Below are positions 10,101 through 21,525 of a DNA stretch of 64,000 nucleotides, piece after piece. The DNA is from Xenoacremonium recifei (lineage: Eukaryota > Ascomycota > Sordariomycetes > Hypocreales > Nectriaceae): positions 868,001-932,000 of the forward strand of contig WOFQ01000002.1 in assembly GCA_012184525.1 (NCBI GenBank), given 5' to 3'. The position numbers were made by a program, and so were the translations under genes. Under the pieces are notes generated by a model that was given only the letters and a program-made list of their open reading frames with translations, searched no databases and was not told the DNA's origin. Positions within the stretch are counted from its first letter, which is position 1. Each line of letters begins with the position of its first letter.

Positions 10101-11415
10101 ATGAGGGTTGTTAGTTGGCGAGAGAACATGTCAGCCTGCAGTAGCGTGGCCTCTGAGACCGTCAGAATGACGAGAATCTCACGGCAGAGCTTGCGGGCAG
10201 TGACAAAGAAACGATAAAAGCAAAGCAAAGCAAAGCAAAGCGAGTCAAGTCCCGCCCGTTGTTGAGGTGTCGGGCTGTTTGGACGCGATCTCTTTTGTTT
10301 ACATGCATGCTTCCGCCTCCTTGCATGGAGGGGGGGGAGGAGGTCAGCTGCGTGAGAGCAATCCTGGCCAATTGGCTTTGAGACCAAGGTCTTGTTTATC
10401 ATGTAGAACAGGTTCTTAGACAGAAATGCGACCTTTGGATTCGCTTAGCACATGCAAGTACCCCGGCTGTGTGATGCATAGTAGGCTGTTAGCCGCCGAG
10501 AATCATTCTTTTTGAGACGAGACGTGCTCCGTCGAGTAACCTTGTTTTGGTGCCCCCATCGCTCATCCCGTGTTTGCAGTGCATACTTGTACGGTAGGTC
10601 TTGCAGGCGGGATATTATTATGCAGGCCATCTTTACGCAGCCAGACGATCACGCTCCTCGAGCCCCTGGATCTGAGCAGGGGCAGAGAGAGGCCATTGGG
10701 GAGCGTCGAGATCAGGCCAGCGAAACGGGACCCAATCCCTTTGGCAGCGCTCGCAAATTTCAGTGGTGACGAATGGTGCGTCCCGTCGGGTCAAGGTGCA
10801 GGCATTCGCAGCGAACGAGGGGCCCTTGCGGGCGGCACGAGGTGCCCAAGCATCCAAGGTTACAGCGGGATGCGGCGCCGTTTCAGCGCGCGTTACCCCG
10901 CCGCACCCACTGAAACCGCTCCGAAATAGCGCTGCAGCCCGGGTTGTCATGGCAACGCGCAGCACCCCCGGCGCCGTGCCCGCTAAACAGTCCGTGGTGG
11001 CTTTTCCGCTACCGAGCCTCAACCCGACCGTGAATTTCACTCCCCGTCCTGTCCTCTCCTTCGACGCAATTTTGTCTCAGAGCCCTTCATTTTTCCTCTG
11101 TCTCCCACCAACGCCCTCTCACTCTCTCCATCATCCGCGCTGTTAGGCGGAATACGGGCTGCGACGGGATTTTGGCGTAGGATGCTCTGCTCCGTTCGAC
11201 GACGACTCTTTGCTGCTCGATGACCTCACGGGAGAGGAAGTAAACAACAGATATCGAATTTCGCATCGCGACGATAGAACACCCCGCGCGCACTCGATCG
11301 ACACGACACTGAGTCTCGTTACGGTCTGACCTCTCAGTAGCCTGTCTATAGACTCTACTTGTTATTTTATTTCTTTCCCCCCTTTTGCGCCGTCGCTGGA
11401 CACCATCATTTCGAC
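10101..11415. other. Gene-free region between sulfatase and ASE1
   Basis: About 1.3 kb. It contains the (AAAGC)5 run at 10217-10241, a GC-rich stretch near 10,780-11,000 and a pyrimidine-rich segment just before the ASE1 ATG that looks like its 5' leader. Open frames in the GC-rich part lack family resemblance. Confidence 0.55.
10217..10241. repeat. (AAAGC)5 pentanucleotide microsatellite
   Basis: Five perfect AAAGC units about 115 bp downstream of the sulfatase stop codon. Confidence 0.9.
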
Positions 11416-13828
11416 ATGGATACAAGTTACCTCGCGCAGCAGGTCAACAATAGCATCGGCCAACTCCACGGGCTGTTCGATGAAATTGGAGTGCCTGACC
11501 ATGAGCGGGAAGCTCGAGAGGAGGAGGTGAGATTACCTACATTGTTCTTGATTGGAATCTCCCCGTCGCTGACTACTGCTCGGTAGCTCTTTGCGGCTCT
11601 CTCCGAGGCGCTCAACAACCAGGTCCGCCTGGTGACATCGGAGAAGAAGGAGATGATTGACGAGGCCAAGAAGATCATCACTACTATTCGCCAGATGGAG
11701 GCGTCGCTGGATGACTCGAAACACAGGAGAGACTACCAGGACGACGATGACATGAAGATCACATACCCTCTAGTGCGCTGCTTGCAAGCCCTCAAGGAGA
11801 AGCAAATCCAGATCGGCCGCCTCCATAAGGAGCGGTTTGAGCAAGTGAAGAGTGCGCAAAGCTGTAACCCAAACTATGCTAAACCTTTGCTGACACTTTG
11901 AAGAACTCGTCCAGGCTCTCGAGTCCTACTCATCGCATCTTGAGCCGACCTTTGTTCAGATCGCTCTACCACCAACCAACCCGAACCAGTCCATCCCACC
12001 CAGTTTCGATCTCTCACCATCCTATGTCGACAAGCTGGACAGCGAATTTACGCGAGTGTATGAGGAGTACACTCGTCGCATTGCCACTGTACAGGCTCTC
12101 GGCGACCAGATCATCCAGCTTTGGGCCGAACTGGGCATCCCCCAGGCCCAGCAGGATGGCGCCATCGTCAAGTATTACCGCGAAGCGCCAGAGCAGCTGG
12201 GTCTGCATGAGGAGGATATCAACCGGCTCCGCTCTAAGAGGGACAGGCTCTCGGAGGAGAAGAAGAACCGAGAGAAGCGACTCCAGAACCTCAAGTCGGC
12301 TGTGGAGGCCCTTTGGGTAAAGCTGGGCGTCGATGAGCGGGAGACCAAAATGTTCCTCAACTCTAACCGCGGCTGTGGTGTGCGCCAGATCAATGAGTTC
12401 GAGGACGAGCTGACGCGGCTCAACGAGCTCAAGCGCCAGAACCTGCACCTGTTTGTCGAGGACGCGCGTGTGAAGCTGCAGGAGCTCTGGGATGCGCTGT
12501 ATCTCTCCGAAGATGAGATGCTGGAGTTCACGCCGGCCTTCTCGGACGTGTATAGCGACGCCCTCCTCGAGGCCCACGAGCGTGAAGTCGCGCGACTGGA
12601 AGCGCTGAAGGAGCAGCGTGCGCCGACGTTGGCACTGATCGACCGCCACAAGACGCTTATCCAGGAGCGGGATGAGCTGGCTGCGTCAAGCCAGGATGCC
12701 TCGCGCCTCATGATGCGTGGCCAGAAGGGCGAGAAGCGAGACCCCGGAAAGCTGCTGCGTGAGGAGAAGATGCGGAAGCGTATCGCAAAGGAACTGCCCA
12801 AGGTGACGGCTGAGATCAAGAAGACGCTGTACAAGTGGGAGGACGAGTATGGCCGACCATTCCTTGTCTTTGGCGAACGGTACCTCGATGAGATTGAGGC
12901 TGGCGAGACCTCGTCCGCGGCGTCTCGTAAGGGCGTCCCGTCTACACGATCAAAGACACCTGCTGGACAGCCTACACCAGCCTCCAAGGCCGCGCCCAAG
13001 TCTGTCGGTAGAGGAACATCAGGACCCAAGTCAATACCCCCCCGGTCTATGACCAAGACACCCACGGCGAATGGACCTCCCACACGACGTCCCCAGAGTC
13101 AACAGGGTGCCCCTACCACCAAGAGCAGCAGCCCGTCTCGAAGCCCGTCTAGAATCCCTGCTCGAGTTCCTCTGTCCAATCTCAAGCACGGGAACAACTC
13201 CCCTGAGCGCCCACGACCGGAGTCGAGAGGAGAGACTCTTCGACAGGGTCCGCCCCTGATGAGAGCGCCGCCACCCAAGATGCGAGACCTGGTGCCGGTC
13301 CCTGAGCTGGAAAGCCCTGCGAACCCATACAAGTCAATAGGTCTGGCATCAAGCATCGTCCGTCAAGTTGAGCCGGAAGACGTCTATGATGACCGCCCAC
13401 GCACAGCGCGCTCAAACTCCAACTATTCGCACAGCACGCAGCAGAGCTACGGTGAGGAGAACTACGACGATCGATATGGTACCATCCGCGCCTCGCACCA
13501 GAGCCAAGGCTATCGCCAGGCCATGCCGCCGCCACCGCGCCAGATCTCGGGTACCTCGCACGCATCGACCAACATCTCGGGCTCCGAGAACTGGGAGACA
13601 TACGACGACAACAGCGAGCCGGAGCCGGATGCTTCAGACGCGTACTATGCCAAGCTACGCGCTGCTCGTGGTAAGCGCTTCACCCCTGAAGCTGGCCATC
13701 GCCCAACTAGCAGCCAGGCGAAGCGCATCCGCGGCATTCCTCCGGCATACGGTGGCCCGGCGATGGTCGACCAAGATGGGAACCGGATTATCTCGGGGAG
13801 CGAGTGGACCGATGAGGACGTTTATTAA
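11416..13828 (+). CDS. ASE1: Spindle midzone microtubule bundler Ase1 (MAP65/PRC1 family)
   Basis: Homodimeric microtubule cross-linker that bundles antiparallel microtubules in the anaphase spindle midzone. Exons 11416-11526, 11587-11851 and 11904-13828 give 766 residues. Conserved blocks are LHGLFDEIGVPDHEREAREE, FEQVKKLVQALESYSSHLEP (across the second splice), QIIQLWAELGIP, LWVKLGVDERE, LQELWDALYLSEDEM and LYKWEDEYGRPFLVFGERYL, in the order of the MAP65 spectrin-like region (about residues 1-430). The last about 330 residues are basic, Ser/Pro-rich and disordered, as in the regulated Ase1 tail with many possible CDK sites. The second splice uses GTGCGC with AAG as acceptor; using the earlier GTGAAG donor breaks the frame. 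Confidence 0.95.
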
Positions 13829-14434
13829 ACGCGATATGACTGACGGACGGGTGCACTGCCCGAACGACGACTACACGATCACGCAAGTTACGACGATGCA
13901 GGGCATCTCTGCTCACGTGTGAAACGGTCCTCCACTGCGCGCGACTTCTGCTTCTTCTTTTCTTCTTCTTTTTTACTTGGCTGTTGTTTATATGTCCCGG
14001 CCCAACGCCAGCTTCTGTCTGTATGTATTCCCGGGAGCTGCTGGTCCTGCGCTCCCCCTGTTTCTTCTCTACTTAACTTGGAGACCCCGCGGGGTTCATT
14101 CTGGTGTGAATATTCAGCCTTGGAGATATTGCTGAGGGGAGGTTTTGGTGCTTTAAGAGAAGCACGCCGCTGCCTCGAGCTGGCGGGTAATGGATGGATG
14201 GATGGGATGGCTGGATGGCTGGCTGGCTGATACGGTTCGGATGGACGGCGTCTGGGCTTGGTTTGGCGGCGTTTGCTTATGTATGTATGTACGCACGTAC
14301 GGAATGTTCAGACATGTCTGTCTTCATGCTATGATCCTCTTTATATTGTGATGCTGGTCCTATGTTCCATCGAAGTTGAGATCTTCTCTGCAAGCTCCCA
14401 ACATGCCCACTTGCTGCGACACTGATATTTCCAA
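13829..14434. other. Gene-free region between convergent ASE1 and HET genes
   Basis: About 600 bp of 3' flanks. Contains a TGGA/TGGC tetranucleotide run at 14191-14229 and a TATG/TACG alternating run near 14,277-14,300. No gene seen. Confidence 0.6.
14191..14229. repeat. TGGA/TGGC tetranucleotide microsatellite
   Basis: Interrupted TGGA units pass into TGGC units over 39 bp. Confidence 0.85.
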
Positions 14435-16770
14435 CTAATAGAGCAGGAACTCCTCTTTCCAACTGTCCAGCTCGTCCGGATCAATATCCTGTAGACACTC
14501 CCCGTCCATCTGGTTACGTACGTATGCCTCTCCAACTAACTCATACCAAACTTCTTCATTCCGCTTACAGTGCTTTCGTAGGATAACCGGCACGCTACAA
14601 CCAAATAAAAGACAGACGCAATCTCCTACCTCAGCCTGTTGGGGAGCGAGTCCCATTATCGACGGGCCAAGCCTGTCTTTTGAGGGTGACTTGTCCAGAA
14701 ACACTCGTCGATTCCATATAGTTTCCAGCACGCGCTGATATATATAGTGTGAAGGGTGCTCGTCAAATATCTGTTGAATGTCGATGATTTGCTGTTTCTT
14801 GATCCGCTCCAATACGCCCCACGGAAATGTGTGAGAATAAGAAACATTGTCGTAAAATATGTCGTCGTCCCCATCTGAGTCGGCGTCGGCGGTCGCATGC
14901 TCGTTGTCTCTACCGGCGATTAACATCTGCCACACTCGGTCCGGCAACTTTTTCATTCGAGCCGGGCTGCACCCCATTAATGCCAGAGCATCTCTGGGCA
15001 CCACGCCGTTTATGATTCTCGATGAAAGCTCGCCAATGGAACCAATTTTCACACCCATGACCGAAAGGGATCCGTCAGACATACTACTACTTGAGTTGGC
15101 ATTTGGAACGTTAGGAGACTATAATTGAACATGATTAGAAGCTTTCCTCAAGAAAAGGGCTGTCTGGAACTTACTCTTGGTTCATCTCCCAACGCATGGT
15201 TCAGATGACCGAATCGAAACTGTGGACGGATTCCTTTTGTTACGTGATAATAAGATGCTAACCCTTCGCCAACTAGGCAGTTCGCGTTCAGCCGATTTGG
15301 GCTATTGGAACTGGGATATCCGTACGGTAGCCCGTCGAGGGTAGCGATCCAAGAAGGGATGCCTCTTTGTAGCAGTCCATCCAATGGGGGTGTTCGCCAT
15401 TTAGGCCAACTATGGATGGCAGACCTTTTAAGTGGTGCCCACGGTCTCAATAAGATATCCAGCGATCCTGATTTTCCGATTGAAAATTTCACGAAGTCCA
15501 CATAGACATCTCGGAGGGTCCTGTTGTAATTAGGTCGAATAAGAGGATGTAGCTCGCTGTGCTCGTCGTGCACATCGCTAGCGAGACCAAGAAGGGCATA
15601 TATCTTGTCTTTTCTATTCGTGACGGATAGGGTAGTTGTTGTCAAAACTAGAGACTCTAGTTTTTGCGACCGGGTCAGAACTTGGCCACTGGCTGATTTG
15701 GAAACAGCTTTGTCCTGTGCAGAGACCAGATGTGCCGCGATCTTGGCTGCTTGCGCGTATTGCTGTTGAATACCGTAGTCCTCGATTCCGGCAAAAGAAT
15801 GTGTGATTACGTGACTGTTTACGGTACACAGCACGCTCGCTGCTTTGAAGTCATCCCAGTCCAGTTCAGATGTTCCTAGTAGGATAGTAGCTCTTCTCGC
15901 AAGGCTGATTTCCTGGAAAGCCCACAAGCGAGAAAACCATGGATGCTTGATGATGTCGAGGAAGCCAGGAATGAATGATTGCACCCCAACGCCGTTTTCT
16001 TTGACCGCTGCAAGAAATCCCGGTTGGAGTAAGGACTTCGCACAATCTGTGGAAAAAGACGAGGTGAAGCTTCCTTCACCTAGCCATATCACCACGCGGT
16101 GTGCTCTCTCATAAATGCGCGGCATGAGCGATATCTGGTGACTCTTCTCGTCGAGATCTCGTTGGTTAATGCAGATGGCGTCGATCCAGAGAAGCAGGTC
16201 TCTATCCTTTCGACGAAGAGACCGCAGCGCTGCGCGGAGATTGGGTTTGACATAGATCTTGCGATATTCGAACAGTCGACGCTCGACACGATTGAGTGCG
16301 GCTATTTGACTGACGGTATCGCCTATCCCTCGGTGGTTATCGGGATACTCAAACAGTTGGCGTTGAACTGGGCTGAGGACATCTATCTGGTGAGTAGGAC
16401 TTTCTACTCCCCAGGTATACGATAAAGCTTCGAACTTTGGACATTCGATGAGATCCACGGACGCTAGGGAACACATTATGGATTCATCTCCTTCGCCGCA
16501 ATGAAGTCGAAGCAATCGAATCTGATCCGGCCGTATGGTTTCGTATACGTATGTGTTTTTGGGCAATAGAGTGTTTTTGGCACGGTTCGTTGCCTGGAAC
16601 GGACTGACTCGGGGTTCCCTGTCTGGTGGCTCGAGGTCTTCCAACGCAGCCTGACTGCCAGAGTCTGCAGGGCTGTTGGGGGGTCGTAGTCTACAGCGTT
16701 TGCCGCTCTGCCCTGAGTCTCCATGCGATCCCGATTCGGGCTCGCGAGAGCGGCGGAGATTGGTGCTCAT
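14435..16770 (-). CDS. HET-domain protein (heterokaryon-incompatibility type)
   Basis: Protein of the fungal HET family, whose members take part in non-self recognition and regulated cell death. Exons (minus strand): 15175-16770 and 14435-15118, giving 759 residues; the splice is CCAAGA|GTAAGT...TATAG|TCTCCT. The HET domain lies at about residues 115-290 and shows FEALSYTWG, LLLWIDAICINQRDLDEKS and RAHRVVIWLGEG. The C-terminal exon contains GDCVCLLFGCSVPVILRK and YELVGEAYV, the common distal motif of these proteins, preceded by an acidic DADSDGDDD stretch. No NACHT, ankyrin or WD partner domain is seen. It sits between core genes ASE1 and the EH-domain gene. Target specificity is unknown. Confidence 0.9.
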
Positions 16771-17632
16771 TGTAGAGGCTTAGGGTTCAACCCGATGGGA
16801 GTCGACTGACATTGTTGTATCATTCTCTAGACGCGAATTTTGAGAGTGTTTCGCAGGGGCTGCAAGAAGGTGCCTGGCAATATTTCACGAGAAAAGCGAG
16901 ACTGATGACTGGACAAGTGCGTGTTGCATGTAAGGGTGAAATAGGAGGTTGGCGTAGACCGATGTAAGTTGCTACTGTGGCTGCCTTAGTTGCCCAGGTA
17001 GGGCACGTGTTCTGCCCGACTTTACCTAAGGCAGGTAGTCCTTACCAAGTGCATGTATCTAGGCACCTGTACCTAGGTCAGATACCGTACTTGAGACTAT
17101 GCAATCACTGCCGTTGCTTAGAGAATTGGGAAATTTCGGACAACAAGTCTGCCAGTACCCAACATGTTGACATACACAGCTTTCAAGACCCCCATCTTCT
17201 ACTTTGGCCTACTCTATAATATGGATACTGCCTCTTGAAGGTTAGCAGACGGGTGCGCAAGGCCGCCTAAAAATAGGTCCAGGGCGGACCCCTGAAACTA
17301 GCACTGAAGAAGACCCCTAAGCTCTGAACCGTTAGTGCTTGCGTCCGTCGCACTGGCCCCCAGAGGCTGCTAATTTCAGGGCCTCGCGGCCTCCAGCTGT
17401 CTCGTCTCAGCCTTACGTGTACGAGTTGTCTTGGAAGCTGAGATGTTCCGTCGAAGCCGCAACGCGCCCTGACTCGACTCTGCAACACCGTGCGTCATTC
17501 TGGAACATCCCCACCATCCCTCGACGTTGACATCGGCTTCTTTCTTCCTTTCATTGTGTCCTCGCTCTTTCATTGTTCTCGACCTGCTCCCACAACGAAT
17601 CCAATGTCGCTCCCGTCCGCGACCTTCAGGCG
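16771..17632. promoter_or_regulatory. Divergent region between HET gene and EH-domain gene
   Basis: About 860 bp. The middle (16,993-17,085) has several related AGGTA/TACCT blocks; the last 110 bp before the EH gene form a CT-rich leader that carries a short upstream frame at 17604-17636. Confidence 0.5.
16993..17078. repeat. Cluster of AGGTA/TACCT palindromic blocks
   Basis: CCAGGTA (16994-17000), TTACCTAAGGCAGGTAG (17022-17038) and TAGGCACCTGTACCTAGGT (17060-17078, containing the perfect palindrome ACCTAGGT) recur within 90 bp. Similar TACCTAGGTA-type short repeats are scattered in many filamentous fungal genomes; no function is known to me. Confidence 0.5.
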
Positions 17633-17636
17633 ATGA
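17604..17636 (+). promoter_or_regulatory. Ten-codon upstream ORF overlapping the EH-gene start (ATGA)
   Basis: An upstream ATG at 17604 opens a 10-codon frame whose TGA (17634-17636) overlaps the main ATG (17633-17635) as ATGA. This arrangement can lower or couple translation of the main frame if the leader starts upstream of 17604. The main-frame start at 17633 is the first in-frame ATG. Confidence 0.4.
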
Positions 17637-19501
17637 ATCCCCTCGCATCGCAGCCTGCTTCCTCGACCGCCGACTCCTCCGCCGCAGCCGCCGCGCTCAA
17701 AGGCGCCTCGCTCGCCTTCCAGAAGAAGCCTCCCGCGCCGCCGCCCAAGAAGAAGGACAATGGCGCGCTCACGGCTGCCACGACCTCGGTCAGCCGCCCG
17801 CGTAGCCCGGCCCCGGCCATAAGACAGCATGATACGGGCGAGAGCGAGGCCGAGATGGGCGGGCTGGCAGCGGTGCGCCTGGGGCAATTACAAGGGCAGC
17901 AAATGATGTTTCCGGGGATGGGCGCGGGAGGAGGACACACGGGGAACAAGCTCGATCCGAAGAGTCCCAGCTTCATTGCGGCGACGTTGGCGGCCAGTAG
18001 GAGTGCGAGTCCGACTCCCAAAGCAAGGACACCGGGGCGGAGGCAGAGCGTGGGGACGCTCAGCGCAACGGGGAGCGTTGAAGCCGTCGATTCGGCATCC
18101 CTGGCGCCGATGGGAAATCTGATATCCATGTTTGAGCAGGCGAGGGCGGGCGGCGATCCGGTCAAGAAGCTCTCGCCGAAGAGGTCGCCGGCGGGTTCCA
18201 CGGAGGACTTGCACGAGAAAGACACGCCTTTGCCCAAGACGAGGACGCCGCGGCCGGTCTCAAAGCTCAAGGCGAGACCTAGGCCACGATCTATGTCGCC
18301 GGCAGCTCCTCAGATTATCAGTACGTCGACGCCGGAGGTGCTGTCGCCGAAGCCTAAGCGATTGGCGACACCCCGACTACGGCCTGCCACACCCCCTGAC
18401 ACGAGCACCCGCGTATCGAGTCGCATCTTCAGTCCGCCATCCCCTGATCCTGTCAAGAAGAGCCCGTCATTGAAACCACGGCCACAACGCCAGGAGCGTG
18501 CCCCGACGCCCCCGAAGCCCCGAGGCGGCACCAAGCCTATTCTCACGACAACAGTTAGTCCGAAGGGACCTGTCCTGAAACCCAAGATTTCCCGGCCGAG
18601 AATCAAAACCTCGGCGCCTTCAAGCCCCATGAAGGCGAGGCCGACTACAGCTGGATCTCTCTCTTCGGATGATACCTTTGTGTCGGCCTCATCAGCACCC
18701 TCGCCGACTCGCGACTCTCCGCCCACTGGGCCGTTAAAGAAGAAAGCCTCTACAGCGACACTTCCTCCCTCACCTATACCAGAGCAAGCACCGTCAAAAG
18801 CAGTAGCAAAAGCAGCCTCGACAGCACCGACACCACCTCCGACGAGACGTCGTCGCCCTACAAATTCCTCTACGCCTAATCTCCCCCTCGACTCCCTCGC
18901 CAATGCCATCGTGGCAGGCTCCCTCGCTTCCGCTCGTCTCACACCACACAATACCGGCACCAACCTTGCACCTCCTCCACTACCTAAGCGCCAGAAATCC
19001 CCGCGTCTCATGCAGACGCTGCGCCAGCCGCCCAAGATCGAAGACGAGGATTCAGACCGGCACAAGAAAGGCCACCTGTCGAAGTTGCACAGCGGCAAGC
19101 ACTCGCACCACGAGGGCTCACGCAAGAAGTGGCGCGACGAAATCACACCGCGTGAGCGCAAGCGCTATGAGGCCGTATGGGCGTCCAACCGTGGCCTGCT
19201 GCTGGACATGTTGGACCCGGCGACTCTTGACGCTGTCAACGCCGCCGACGCGCAGGAGCTGGTGGTTAATCTGGTTGTGCGCGAGATCTGGAAACGCTCG
19301 CGTCTGCCGGCCGATGAGCTGGCCGAGGTCTGGGACCTGGTTGACCGCAAAGGCCGTGGAGTGCTGGGGCGCGCCGAGTTTGTGGTCGGGATGTGGTTGA
19401 TTGATCAGCGGCTCAGGGGGAGGAAGATCCCGGCCAAGGTGACAGACAGCGTGTGGGGGAGTGCGAACGGGATGAGGGTGGTGAAGCCGAAGGTGAAGTG
19501 A
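17633..19501 (+). CDS. EH-domain protein of the IRS4/TAX4 type
   Basis: Protein of 622 residues in one exon with a C-terminal Eps15-homology domain and a long disordered Pro/Ser/Thr-rich N-terminus. In yeast, Irs4 and Tax4 bind NPF motifs and the phosphatase Inp51 to control phosphatidylinositol 4,5-bisphosphate and autophagy. The EH domain (about residues 515-615) shows ERKRYEAVWASNRG, REIWKRSRLPADELAEVWDL and AEFVVGMWLIDQRLRGRKIP; the EF-hand-like loop DRKGRGVLGRAEF is present. The N-terminal 500 residues hold many S/T-P motifs and PPAPPPKKK. A short overlapping upstream frame precedes the start. Assignment to IRS4 is by the EH domain being C-terminal. Confidence 0.87.
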   Translation: MNPLASQPASSTADSSAAAAALKGASLAFQKKPPAPPPKKKDNGALTAATTSVSRPRSPAPAIRQHDTGESEAEMGGLAAVRLGQLQGQQMMFPGMGAGGGHTGNKLDPKSPSFIAATLAASRSASPTPKARTPGRRQSVGTLSATGSVEAVDSASLAPMGNLISMFEQARAGGDPVKKLSPKRSPAGSTEDLHEKDTPLPKTRTPRPVSKLKARPRPRSMSPAAPQIISTSTPEVLSPKPKRLATPRLRPATPPDTSTRVSSRIFSPPSPDPVKKSPSLKPRPQRQERAPTPPKPRGGTKPILTTTVSPKGPVLKPKISRPRIKTSAPSSPMKARPTTAGSLSSDDTFVSASSAPSPTRDSPPTGPLKKKASTATLPPSPIPEQAPSKAVAKAASTAPTPPPTRRRRPTNSSTPNLPLDSLANAIVAGSLASARLTPHNTGTNLAPPPLPKRQKSPRLMQTLRQPPKIEDEDSDRHKKGHLSKLHSGKHSHHEGSRKKWRDEITPRERKRYEAVWASNRGLLLDMLDPATLDAVNAADAQELVVNLVVREIWKRSRLPADELAEVWDLVDRKGRGVLGRAEFVVGMWLIDQRLRGRKIPAKVTDSVWGSANGMRVVKPKVK

Positions 19502-19925
19502 TTGAGTGAGCGAGCGATTATAATGAGATACCCTTATATAGAGTCAATTCCGGGGGGCAGTGTGTGAAGCAAAGTTTGAAGAGCCCGACGAGCCGATCAG
19601 GGGTTGCCACCGATGCTCCGGAGGCAGTCCCACTTTAACATTCTTCGGCCGGTCGGTCGGGGGGAGAATGCCGGGACTCGCGGAGGACTTGGCGTTCGGT
19701 TTCAAAGTCTCCTTAACGATATTAAAACATAAATAACGAAACCTTCTCTCACGTGGCGTCAAGTCGGTGGAATCCCTTGATGATAAATTAGGGCAGTCTT
19801 TCATGAGAATGAATCTCGTATTTAAGAGTCTATGTAGCCATCCAAGAACCCGTATCGAAAATGCAATCCCCCAAGACCAAGCTATGCTCCTAATAAGAAA
19901 TAAGGATCTCCCTGGGGTCCAGCTC
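19502..19925. other. Gene-free region between convergent genes
   Basis: About 420 bp of 3' flanks between the EH-domain gene and the small secreted-protein gene. No gene or repeat seen. Confidence 0.55.
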
Positions 19926-20426
19926 TTAAGCCGTGCTGTACACGTACTTCTTGCTAGTGACATCGCCAAACTTGACCGTGACGTTGAACTCCTCCAGCGT
20001 CGGCGAGTAACCCACACCGTACAGGCTCATCAAGCTGGCCGAAACAACGCCCTCGCCCTTCTGCGCGGACGACGGGATCGTCAGAGTCTTGTTGAAGTTG
20101 TGCAGCTGGTTGGACTCGGCTGTACACGTATTAGCATCCAGTGATCTTCATATTGAACCTATTAAAAGTAGGACGTGTTATGGAGACTTACAGGGTCCGA
20201 GGTAGTAAGAGTCGGCGATGATGCCGAGCGAGTCAGGCGTGGCGGAGCCAAGGTTGTAGCCAAAGGCAATGGCGACATCGTACACGCTCTGGATGTAGTC
20301 GGAGCTGAGGATTATGGCGTTGAATGTGTCGCCGGGCTTGATGGTCTCCGGGACGGCGATGCCGTTGATGCGTGCCTGGGCGGTGGCAGCGAGGGCGGTG
20401 AGAGCGGCGGCGATGGTGAAACGCAT
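19926..20426 (-). CDS. Small secreted protein, NIS1-like effector family
   Basis: Predicted secreted protein of 142 residues. Exons (minus strand): 20192-20426 and 19926-20119; the splice TGCCGAG boundary converts CCC T|..|CC GAG. Residues 1-18 form a signal peptide (MRF then an alanine/leucine core ending in ATAQA). The mature part starts RINGIAVPETIKPGD and contains YDVAIAFGY, SLMSLYGVGYSP and EFNVTVKFGD, a layout that resembles the NIS1 family of conserved ascomycete effectors that act on plant immune kinases. No cysteine remains in the mature protein, which is unusual for a small fungal effector. Family assignment is by remembered resemblance and moderate; a generic small secreted beta-sandwich protein is the alternative. 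Confidence 0.65.
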
Positions 20427-21525
20427 TTTGAATGGAATATCGAAAGTTGCGGTGAGGTGAAGTTGTTGAATTGTTTTTGGTTGCTAGTGTTCTTGAGTGT
20501 AAGTGTGTTCGTTTGTTAAAAGTTGAACATATCGTGATGGTCTTGGCGCTTTTATATAAAATCCTCCGCACCATCCTACCAGCATAATTCATGCATCCTT
20601 CTATTTTCAGCCTCCCGTCCTGGCCGTGACGATGATGACATGGCAATCTCGTATTCCCCATCATCCGCCTCTCTCTCTGCCACGCTCTCGCCACACCGTC
20701 TCAACCGCCCCTTACAGCGCCGCCTGAAACCCACCGAACTTGCGATCACGGCTGGCTCCCGCTCGGCAGAGGCTGCCGGGGTGACATCGTCACGGGTAAG
20801 CGCTGCGACGTCGATCACCTCGTGTTCTAGAAACCCGCCTCCGCGAGTGGCCTGAAAAACCCCCGAGGTTGACAGCATGCTTACTGCCGGGCTGTCCAAT
20901 CACGGCGCGGGAAGTGAGGACGTCGCTGCGTGTTGCTGTATCTGAGATGAGGCGAGGAGTGTTGCCGTGGGATTGCTATTTCCGTGGTGTGCCGGATCCC
21001 AGGGATCGGCATTGGCTGTGCTGAGCCGCCAAATTCCAGCGGTTTGTCATGAGAGGCCAGTAAGAGAGAGGTGCCTGACGAGCACATCTCGTGACAGAGA
21101 TTCTGACTGTGTCTTATAAAGCACGCCTCTTTAAAAGGGCCGGTTGCTGTATTGGAGGGACGTAATGACGATATACGGTTCTTGCATATGAGATTTCGTC
21201 ACACCCTATGGCAGGCAGAGGTTGAACAAGAAGGAGTTGCGATCACAGGTCTAACTTAGTCTGCGGAAGGCTACTGGACTGTAACGTATCGGCTGTAAGA
21301 TCCGATGTAACGGTGCGTTTCATATTTCACTTGTCTAATGACTTGAAGAACGTACACTGGAAGAATTCTCGAGATCCCGTGCAAATAGAGCAAGCATACA
21401 GTGTCAATCCCATTCTAACTTCACCAGAATTATACACTTGAACGAGAAATAACTTGCCAAAATAAAATGCTTTTTAAACCCCCTTATGTGGTATCCGAAA
21501 TGCCATGTACAAAAATGATCGTAAT
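20427..21525. other. Gene-free region between secreted-protein gene and RRP5
   Basis: About 1.1 kb: promoter of the secreted-protein gene (proximal leader AT-rich, distal half GC-rich) and 3' flank of RRP5. No supported gene or RNA. Confidence 0.55.

Noticed and set aside
12014..13083. Long minus-strand frames (211 and 302 codons) opposite ASE1
   Set aside because: Antisense shadows of a strongly conserved gene; no independent protein features.
16781..16800. GGGTTCAACCC B-box-like word before the HET gene
   Set aside because: No A-box or cloverleaf is found upstream at tRNA spacing.
17626..19161. Minus-strand frames (214 and 283 codons) opposite the EH-domain gene
   Set aside because: Caused by GC-rich codon usage on the coding strand; composition is not protein-like.
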